Source of the DNA: JBJSXF01 sp046086225
GTDB lineage: Bacteria > Actinomycetota > Acidimicrobiia > IMCC26256 > PALSA-610
NCBI GenBank assembly: GCA_046086225.1
Contig: JBJSXF010000087.1
Coordinates: 1-20,705, forward strand
DNA: 20,705 bases
Reading direction: 5' to 3'
In this document: one piece after another, positions 15,519 to 20,705 of the stretch
How positions within the stretch are numbered: position 1 is the stretch's first letter
Layout: each line of letters begins with the position of its first letter
The notes under the pieces: generated by a model
Told to the model about the DNA's origin: nothing
What the model saw: the letters and a program-made list of their open reading frames with translations, nothing else
Databases searched by the model: none
Translations under genes and position numbers: made by a program

Positions 15519-16261
15519 CCGTCGACTTCGACCGGCTGGGCTTGGCCCCGGGCGAACGTCTGCTCGATCTCGGTGCGGGCGGTGGTCGCCACGCGTTCGA
15601 GGCGATGCGCCGGGGCGCCCGGGTCACGGCGCTCGACTACTCGGCCGCCGACCTCAAGGACGTCGCCGCCGTGGCCGGCGGCATGATCGCCGCCGGCGAG
15701 ATCTCGACCGATCAGTGGGCCGGGGTCGCGAACGGCGACGCGCTCGACCTCCCCTTCCCCGACGGCGCGTTCGACCGCGTGATCATCTCCGAGGTGCTCG
15801 AGCACATTTGGGACGACGAGCGGGTGCTCGCCGAGGTGGCCCGGGTGCTGCGGCCGGGCGGTCGCCTCGCGGCGACGGTCCCGACCCGGTGGCCCGAGCG
15901 CGTCTCCTGGGCCCTGAACCACCGCTACCACGACACCCCGGGCGGTCACGTGCGGATCTACCGCCAGCGCGACCTCGAGGCCCGGGTCGAGCGGGCCGGG
16001 TTCTGGCTGCGGGGCTCCCACCACGCCCACGCGCTCCATTCGCCCTACTGGTGGCTCAAGTGCGCCTACGGCCTCGACAACCCCGACGCCGGGCCGGTGC
16101 GGCGCTACCACGACTTCCTCTGCGCGTGCATCGAGCGCAACCCGGCCTGGGCGGCCACCGCCGAGCGGGTGCTCAACCCGGTGCTGGGCAAGAGCCTCGT
16201 CGTCTACGGCGAGCGGATCCCGCCCGCCGCCGAACGGCACCGGGAGGCCCGCCGTGGCTGA
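15512..16261 (+). CDS. Class I SAM-dependent methyltransferase (Methyltransf_11-like)
   Basis: A 249-residue methyltransferase. Motif I is LLDLGAGGGRHAFE (17-30), the acidic residue after strand 2 is in ALDYSAADL, and the post-motif block GDALDLPFPDGAFDRVI is followed by EVLEHIWDDERVLAEVARVLRPGG. The C-terminal half (YHDTPGGHVRIYRQRDLEAR onward) resembles methyltransferases that act on sugars, lipids or quinone-like acceptors, but the substrate cannot be read from sequence. GTG 15512 overlaps the glycosyltransferase stop by seven bases, and its own TGA lies inside the next gene. In this setting methylation of the sugar or glycolipid made by the GT4 enzyme is the simplest guess. Confidence 0.88.
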   Translation: MLTVDFDRLGLAPGERLLDLGAGGGRHAFEAMRRGARVTALDYSAADLKDVAAVAGGMIAAGEISTDQWAGVANGDALDLPFPDGAFDRVIISEVLEHIWDDERVLAEVARVLRPGGRLAATVPTRWPERVSWALNHRYHDTPGGHVRIYRQRDLEARVERAGFWLRGSHHAHALHSPYWWLKCAYGLDNPDAGPVRRYHDFLCACIERNPAWAATAERVLNPVLGKSLVVYGERIPPAAERHREARRG

Positions 16262-17369
16262 GCTCCGACTGCCCGAGGTCGCCGGGGTGCTCAGCCGGGA
16301 CGACATCGCCCGCACCGTCGACGCCATCGCATCGGTCCAGCAGCCCGACGGCAACATCCCGTGGGTGCCCGGCGGTCACACCGACCCGTGGAACCTCGTC
16401 GAGGCGGCGATGGCCCTCGACGTCGGCGGCCGCTACACCGAGGCCGAGCGGGCGTACGAATGGCTCGCCCGCATGCAGCACGCCCGCGGCAGCTGGTTCG
16501 CCTACTACGTCGGCGACGACGTGAAGGACCCGACGCTCGACACCAATGTCACCTGCTACGTGGCCAACGGCGTGTGGCACCACTACCTCTGCACGCGGGA
16601 CGCCGGCTTCCTGGAGGAGATGTTCCCGGTGGTGGAGTCGGCGATCGACTTCGCGCTCGACCACCAGCATCCGACCGGCGAGATCGAGTGGGACGCCGAC
16701 CCGGCCCGCACCGAGGGAAAGGGAGCACTCCTCACCGGCTCGTCGTCGATCTACTCGTCACTGCGGTGCGCGATCGCCGCGGCCGGACGGCTCGGCCGGG
16801 AGCGGCCCGACTGGGAACTGTCCCTCGGCTCGCTCGCCATCGCGATCGCCCACCGGCCTGAGCGCTTCCTCGACAAGGACCGCTGGGCGATGGATTGGTA
16901 CTACCCCATCCTGTCCGGAGTGCTGCGCGGCCATGCGGCCGAGGCCCGGGTCGCGGCCAAGTGGGAGACCTTCGTGGTCGACGGACGCGGCGTGCGCTGC
17001 GTCTCCGACCAGCCCTGGGTCACGGCGGCCGAGACCTGCGAGTTCGTGCTCGCGCTCGACGCGATCGGACTCCACGACCGCGCCGCCGCACTCTTCGCGT
17101 GGGTGCAGTTCCTCCGCCACGACGACGGTTCGTACTGGACGGGCATGAACTTCGACGGCGAGCGCTTCGCCGACGAGGGCGAGTACTTCACCGCCGAGCA
17201 GCCCACCTGGAACAGCGCAGCCGTTGTGCTCGCCGCCAACGCCCTCGGCGGCGACGGACCCACCGCCGGGCTGTTCCGGGGCGAGGGCCTGCCCGCCGGA
17301 CTCACGGCCCAGGAGCTGATCGCCGCCGGCGAGGCCATCGAGGCCGAGCAGGCCCCCCGCCGGCCCTGA
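16254..17369 (+). CDS. Alpha/alpha-barrel protein, prenyltransferase/six-hairpin-glycosidase-like
   Basis: A 371-residue protein with repeated helical hairpins. Repeat-like segments are QQPDGNIPWVPGG (29-41), MQHARGSWFAYY (74-85), WDADP near 146 and DDGSYWTGMNFDG (290-302). Such DG-x-x-W turns cause similar proteins to be labelled prenyltransferase/squalene-oxidase repeat proteins. The DAGFLEEMFPVVESAIDFAL stretch (116-135) also looks like six-hairpin glycosidases. No DxDD or DCTAE cyclase motif is present, so terpene cyclisation is unlikely; a glycan-processing or glycan-binding role fits the neighbours better (inference). GTG 16254 overlaps the methyltransferase stop by eight bases (GTGGCTGA). 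It has no signal peptide, so it should act on an intracellular precursor. Confidence 0.7.
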   Translation: MAELRLPEVAGVLSRDDIARTVDAIASVQQPDGNIPWVPGGHTDPWNLVEAAMALDVGGRYTEAERAYEWLARMQHARGSWFAYYVGDDVKDPTLDTNVTCYVANGVWHHYLCTRDAGFLEEMFPVVESAIDFALDHQHPTGEIEWDADPARTEGKGALLTGSSSIYSSLRCAIAAAGRLGRERPDWELSLGSLAIAIAHRPERFLDKDRWAMDWYYPILSGVLRGHAAEARVAAKWETFVVDGRGVRCVSDQPWVTAAETCEFVLALDAIGLHDRAAALFAWVQFLRHDDGSYWTGMNFDGERFADEGEYFTAEQPTWNSAAVVLAANALGGDGPTAGLFRGEGLPAGLTAQELIAAGEAIEAEQAPRRP

Positions 17370-17393
17370 GCCCGGGCCGAGAGGCAAGCACCC

Positions 17394-18008
17394 GTGCCGT
17401 CCCGCTGGCCGATTCCCCGGCTCCACCTCCCCGTGCGGTTCGGGTCGGCGCCGACCCCGGCGACCTCCGGACCGGCCCCGACCGAGCCGACCGCGACCGA
17501 TGGCCCCGAGCCGGACGCCGACCTGCTGCGGGTCCTCGAAGCAGTGACGGTCCTGTGCGATCGGGTCGTCGACGCGCTGGAGGCCGACCGGGCCGAGCGC
17601 GCCGCACTCGTCGCCGCCCTCCACCGGCTCGGGTCGGGCCCGGCCGCCGAGCCGATCACGCCGGGCGGTCTCCCGCCGCTCGCGGCTACCGAGCGCGTGC
17701 TCGGAGGGACCATCGGCCCGGTCGAAGCCGAGCCGAGGTCCGTTGACGACACCACCCTCCGGCAATCCGATGCCGAGCCCGAGCCGCCGACCGAGGTCGA
17801 GGTGCGCAGCGGGCTCGAGGACCGCTGGGTCGACGGCTTCGAGGTCTGCGAGACCGTCCACGACGAGGCCGGGATCCGGTTCCGGCTCCGGCGCCTCGTC
17901 GACCGGGTCGTGCTCCCCGATCTGTTCACCGAGCACGACGTTCGCCGCAGGGCCGGCAACGGCGACGGCACGAGCCCGCCGCGCGTGCGGCGCTGGTCGC
18001 CGTTCTGA
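17394..18008 (+). CDS. Hypothetical protein of the glycosyltransferase cluster, helical centre
   Basis: A 204-residue protein I do not recognise. It has three parts. A short basic/hydrophobic N-terminus (PSRWPIPRLHLPVRF) leads into a Pro/Thr/Ala-rich linker. Residues 42-80 form a long amphipathic helix with leucine/valine spacing that could be a coiled coil. After an acidic, Pro-rich linker comes a compact C-terminal region (135-186, RWVDGFEVCETV and FRLRRLVDRVVLPDLF) that looks like the conserved part. There is no transmembrane segment or catalytic motif. GTG 17394 follows the barrel-protein stop by 24 bases, with GAGAGG about nine bases upstream. It may be a scaffold or regulator for the cluster, but nothing in the sequence proves it. 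It ends 12 bases from the convergent methyltransferase gene. Confidence 0.7.
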   Translation: MPSRWPIPRLHLPVRFGSAPTPATSGPAPTEPTATDGPEPDADLLRVLEAVTVLCDRVVDALEADRAERAALVAALHRLGSGPAAEPITPGGLPPLAATERVLGGTIGPVEAEPRSVDDTTLRQSDAEPEPPTEVEVRSGLEDRWVDGFEVCETVHDEAGIRFRLRRLVDRVVLPDLFTEHDVRRRAGNGDGTSPPRVRRWSPF

Positions 18009-18020
18009 GCCTCGCTCCCT

Positions 18021-18635
18021 CTACCGACGGAGCAGGCGCAACGACCCGGTGGTCGCGAACGGCGTGAAGCCGTCGTCGACGGCCCGGCGCCATACGAGGA
18101 ACGGCGCCTGACCGCCTTCGGCCGGATCCTCGAACACATCGTGGATCGCGAGCGTGCCGCCCGGCTCGACCCGAGGCGCCCAGTGCTCGTAATCGGCGAG
18201 CGCGACCGCCTCGGCGTGGCCCCCGTCGATGAAGCAGAAGCGCACCGGCGTGCGCCAGGCCCGGGCCACGGCAACCGACGGTCCGACGACTCCGACCACG
18301 ACGTCCTCCAGACCCGAGGCCGCCACCGTGTCCCGGAAGAAGGGCAACGTATCCATGCGGCCCGTGCGGGGATCGACGACCTCGGGGTCGTGATGCTCCC
18401 AGCCCGCCTGGTTCTCCTCGGAGCCACGGTGATGGTCGACCGTGAACAGCACCGTGCCCGCGTCACGCGCCGCCGCGCCGAGGTACACCGACGACTTGCC
18501 GCAGTACGTGCCGATCTCGAGGAGCGGACCCGTGCCGAACGCAGCGCGACCGGCCTCGTAGAGGGCGATGCCCTCCTCGTCGGGCATGAAGCCTTTCACC
18601 GAGCGGGCGACGGCGAGCAGATGGGAATCGATCAC
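18021..18635 (-). CDS. Class I SAM-dependent methyltransferase (Methyltransf_24-like)
   Basis: A 204-residue methyltransferase. LLEIGTYCGKSSVYLG (38-53) is the SAM-binding motif, FTVDHHRGSEENQAG holds the acidic residue after strand 2 and RFCFIDGGHAEA is the strand-4 motif, as in the Methyltransf_24/CmcI-like group that methylates sugar or small hydroxyl acceptors. GTG 18635 lies seven bases past the mutase stop, and GAGGA in TGAGGACCCC overlaps that stop, so the gene is read from the mutase transcript. It faces the glycosyltransferase cluster with 12 bases between stops. By family it fits that cluster better than the mutase, and may be a fifth member on the other strand (inference). Confidence 0.85.
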   Translation of the reverse strand: MIDSHLLAVARSVKGFMPDEEGIALYEAGRAAFGTGPLLEIGTYCGKSSVYLGAAARDAGTVLFTVDHHRGSEENQAGWEHHDPEVVDPRTGRMDTLPFFRDTVAASGLEDVVVGVVGPSVAVARAWRTPVRFCFIDGGHAEAVALADYEHWAPRVEPGGTLAIHDVFEDPAEGGQAPFLVWRRAVDDGFTPFATTGSLRLLRR

Positions 18636-18642
18636 GGGGTCC

Positions 18643-20250
18643 TCAGATTCTCGGGTCCTCGACCCAACGGCCGAAGACCCCGGCGAGGCAATCGACCACC
18701 TCGCCGAGCGTGGCGTACGCCCGCACCGCCTCGAGCAGCGCGGGCATGAGGTTCGCTTCGGGGTCGGCGGCCTCGCCGCGCACGCGGGCGAGCGCGCGGT
18801 CGACCGCTGCGGCATCGCGTCCCGCCCGTACGCCGGCGAGCCGACGGCGCTGCTCGACCTCGGTCTCGGGCCCGATGCGCAGGATCGCCGGCGGCGACTC
18901 GTCGTTGCCCTCGAGGAACGCGTTCACCCCGACGACGACGTCGCGCCCGGCCCCGAGCCGCCGCTCGAGCTCGTACGCCGAATCGGCGATGGCCGCCTGG
19001 TACCACCCTTCCTCGCACCCCTGCACCGCGCCGTCGAGCAGCGAGCCGCCACCCATCGCCTCGATCTTCCCGAAGATCTCCTCGGCGCGCCGCTCGAGCT
19101 CATCGGTGAGCTCCTCCACGTACCACGAGCCACCGAGCGGATCGGCGACGTTCGCGACCCGGGTCTCGTGCGCGATCACCTGCTGGGTGCGCAGCGCGAT
19201 ACGCGCCGCCCGGTCGCTCGGCAGCGCCAAGGTCTCGTCCATCGAGTTGGTGTGCAGGCTCTGAGTGCCACCGAGCACCCCGGCCAGCGCCTCGATGGCG
19301 GTACGCACGATGTTCACCTCGGGCTGCTGGGCCGTGAGGGAGACCCCGGCCGTCTGGGCGTGGAACCGCATCCGCATCGATTCCGGCCGACGGGCGCCGT
19401 ACCGGTCGCGCAGCCACCGGGCCCAGATGCGCCGGGCGGCCCGATACTTGGCGATCTCTTCGAAGAAGTCGATGTGCGCATTGAAGAAGAAGGACAGCCG
19501 GGGCGCGAACGCATCGACGTCGAGCCCGCCGCGCCGAGCCAGCTCGACGTAGGCGAAGCCGTTCGCCAACGTAAACGCCAGTTCCTGGGCGGCGGTCGCG
19601 CCCGCCTCGCGGATGTGGTAGCCGGAGATCGAGAGCGCGTGCCACCGCGGCATCTCGGCCGCGCAGAACGCCATGGTGTCGCGCACCAGCCGCAGCGACG
19701 GCCGCGGCGGGAAGATGAACTCCTTCTGGGCCTGGTACTCCTTCAGGATGTCGTTCTGCAGCGTGCCCCCGAGCGCCGCCCGGGGCACCCCGCTCGCCTC
19801 GGCGTTGGCCACGAACATCGCGAACACGATGGCGGCCGGTCCGTTGATCGTCATCGAGGTGGTGACCGCCCCGAGGTCGATGTCGCGGTAGAGGTCCTCG
19901 ACGTCGGCGATCGTGTCGACCGCCACGCCGCACTTGCCGACCTCACCGAGCACGAGCGGGTCGTCGGAGTCGCGCCCCATCAGCGTCGGCAGGTCGAACG
20001 CCGTCGAGAGGCCGTCACCACCGGCGGCCAGGAGGTCGCGGAATCGTCGGTTGGTGTCGACCGCGGTGCCGAACCCGGCGAACATCCGCATCGTCCAGAG
20101 CTTCGACCGGTACATCGACGCATAGGGACCCCGCGTGAACGGGTACTCGCCCGGTCGCTCGGCGTCGTCGGGGCCGTAGACGGACTCGACCGGCACCCCC
20201 GACATGGTGACGAAGTCGGCGGTACGCCGAGGTGCGTCGCCGTCAGCCAT
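18643..20250 (-). CDS. Adenosylcobalamin-dependent acyl-CoA mutase large subunit (isobutyryl-CoA mutase-like)
   Basis: A 535-residue TIM-barrel subunit without the C-terminal B12-binding domain (no DxHxxG), so it needs a separate small subunit that is not in this window. The family landmarks GPYASMYRSKLWTMRMF, LSTAFDLPTLMGRDSD, SISGYHIREAGATAAQELAF and TQSLHTNSMDETLALP are intact, and H212 matches His244 of Propionibacterium methylmalonyl-CoA mutase. The residues that hold the substrate carboxylate differ: F57 replaces Tyr89 and Q175 replaces Arg207. This Phe/Gln pair is the one described for isobutyryl-CoA mutase, so methylmalonyl-CoA is a doubtful substrate. ATG 20250 is preceded by TAGCAT at six bases, leaving no 5' leader. 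It is followed by a coupled methyltransferase gene. Confidence 0.92.
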   Translation of the reverse strand: MADGDAPRRTADFVTMSGVPVESVYGPDDAERPGEYPFTRGPYASMYRSKLWTMRMFAGFGTAVDTNRRFRDLLAAGGDGLSTAFDLPTLMGRDSDDPLVLGEVGKCGVAVDTIADVEDLYRDIDLGAVTTSMTINGPAAIVFAMFVANAEASGVPRAALGGTLQNDILKEYQAQKEFIFPPRPSLRLVRDTMAFCAAEMPRWHALSISGYHIREAGATAAQELAFTLANGFAYVELARRGGLDVDAFAPRLSFFFNAHIDFFEEIAKYRAARRIWARWLRDRYGARRPESMRMRFHAQTAGVSLTAQQPEVNIVRTAIEALAGVLGGTQSLHTNSMDETLALPSDRAARIALRTQQVIAHETRVANVADPLGGSWYVEELTDELERRAEEIFGKIEAMGGGSLLDGAVQGCEEGWYQAAIADSAYELERRLGAGRDVVVGVNAFLEGNDESPPAILRIGPETEVEQRRRLAGVRAGRDAAAVDRALARVRGEAADPEANLMPALLEAVRAYATLGEVVDCLAGVFGRWVEDPRI

Positions 20251-20256
20251 CGGGCG

Positions 20257-20262
20257 ATGCTA
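20257..20262 (-). promoter_or_regulatory. Leaderless -10 element of the mutase gene, overlapping the SDR stop codon
   Basis: TAGCAT on the minus strand ends six bases before ATG 20250. Its first three bases are the TAG stop codon of the SDR gene. With no leader there is no space for a cobalamin riboswitch. Confidence 0.55.
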
Positions 20263-20705
20263 CAAGCCGAAGAGCCCGGTCACGCCGTGGTCGCGACCCG
20301 CCGTGTACGCGCCGTCGACCGCGATCGCCTGACCGCTCACGAACGACGCGTCGGCCGACGCGAGGAAGCAGGCCACCGCGGCCACCTCCTCGGCCCGACC
20401 GAGCCGCCCGAGCTTGTGCTCGCGCACGATGTCGGCACGTACGTCCTCCAGGCCCGGCATTCCGAAGACGCCGTCGAGCATCGGCGTCTCGATGAAGCCC
20501 GGACAGATCGCGTTCGCCCGCACTCCGAACCGGCCGTAGTCGATCGCGATGTTCTTCGTGAGGAGCACGACGCCACCTTTCGACGCGTTGTACGAGGATC
20601 CGCCCGCCGTCCCCTCGAGCCCCTCGACGCTCGCGACCGTGATGATGCTCCCCCGCTCCCCCGCACGCGGCTCCTGGGCCACCATGTGCCGCACGGCGTG
20701 CTTCG
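20260..20705 (-). CDS. Short-chain dehydrogenase/reductase (SDR), 5' end cut by the window edge
   Basis: The frame is open to the right edge, so the N-terminal Rossmann part (TGxxxGIG) lies outside. The visible ~147 residues are the C-terminal two thirds of a classical SDR: catalytic Ser in IITVASVEG, the YNASK motif with catalytic Tyr and Lys, the NAICPGFIETPM loop and the terminal ASADASFVSGQAIAVDG. These NAD(P)H-dependent enzymes oxidise or reduce hydroxy/keto groups; a 3-hydroxyacyl-CoA or 3-oxoacyl substrate would suit the mutase neighbour, but this is inference. The in-frame GTG at 20694 is internal, not a start. Confidence 0.88.
   Translation of the reverse strand, partial: KHAVRHMVAQEPRAGERGSIITVASVEGLEGTAGGSSYNASKGGVVLLTKNIAIDYGRFGVRANAICPGFIETPMLDGVFGMPGLEDVRADIVREHKLGRLGRAEEVAAVACFLASADASFVSGQAIAVDGAYTAGRDHGVTGLFGL

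Noticed and set aside
20251..20262. Cobalamin riboswitch ahead of the B12-dependent mutase
   Set aside because: The SDR gene ends only nine bases before the mutase ATG and the likely transcription start is the ATG itself, so no leader exists to hold one.

Overview
The window is very GC-rich bacterial DNA, densely coding on both strands, with many GTG starts and short overlaps between genes. The gene content points to a high-GC actinobacterium, perhaps of the Acidimicrobiia type (inference). The clues are a fused biotin carboxylase/BCCP subunit, a luciferase-like protein of the F420 type, an LpdA-type flavoprotein lacking one redox cysteine, a MurA with Asp in place of the catalytic Cys, and many leaderless-looking starts. 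No tRNA, rRNA, CRISPR array, transposase or prophage gene was seen.

Layout. Positions 1-878 hold the tail of an unidentified gene and a class IV aminotransferase. Positions 886-1093 hold two facing gene stubs, the 5' ends of a P-type ATPase-like gene (+) and a COG1926-type phosphoribosyltransferase (-). Their 3' parts are missing, as if one deletion had removed them. Biotin protein ligase (birA, -) and a biotin-dependent carboxylase alpha subunit (+) are divergent, with only 17-20 bases between start codons. An LpdA-like flavoprotein (-) and a GalT-family enzyme (+) form a second divergent pair. galT leads a coupled operon with an SRPBCC protein and an F420-type oxidoreductase.

From 14146 down to 7535 all genes lie on the minus strand: a prolyl-oligopeptidase-like S9 peptidase, a small alpha/beta hydrolase, a crotonase-like protein, murA, an Nfu protein, the mutase GTPase meaB and an enoyl-CoA hydratase. 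From 14226 to 18008, on the plus strand, a tightly packed cluster encodes a GT4 glycosyltransferase, a methyltransferase, a barrel protein often labelled prenyltransferase-like and an unknown 204-residue protein. It faces a second methyltransferase that follows a B12-dependent acyl-CoA mutase large subunit. The right edge is a truncated SDR gene.

Two themes run through the window. First, acyl-CoA metabolism: carboxylase plus its biotin ligase, mutase plus its GTPase, two crotonase-fold proteins and an SDR. The mutase has Phe and Gln where methylmalonyl-CoA mutase has Tyr89 and Arg207, which suggests an isobutyryl-CoA-type substrate. Second, transcription: at least eight genes have a TAnnnT hexamer 6-8 bases before the start codon and no Shine-Dalgarno, as expected of leaderless mRNAs. 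One such hexamer seems to serve birA and the carboxylase in both directions, and in two places the upstream gene's TAG stop codon is also the first half of the next gene's -10 element. The best candidate for an undescribed system is the glycosyltransferase/methyltransferase/barrel-protein cluster.
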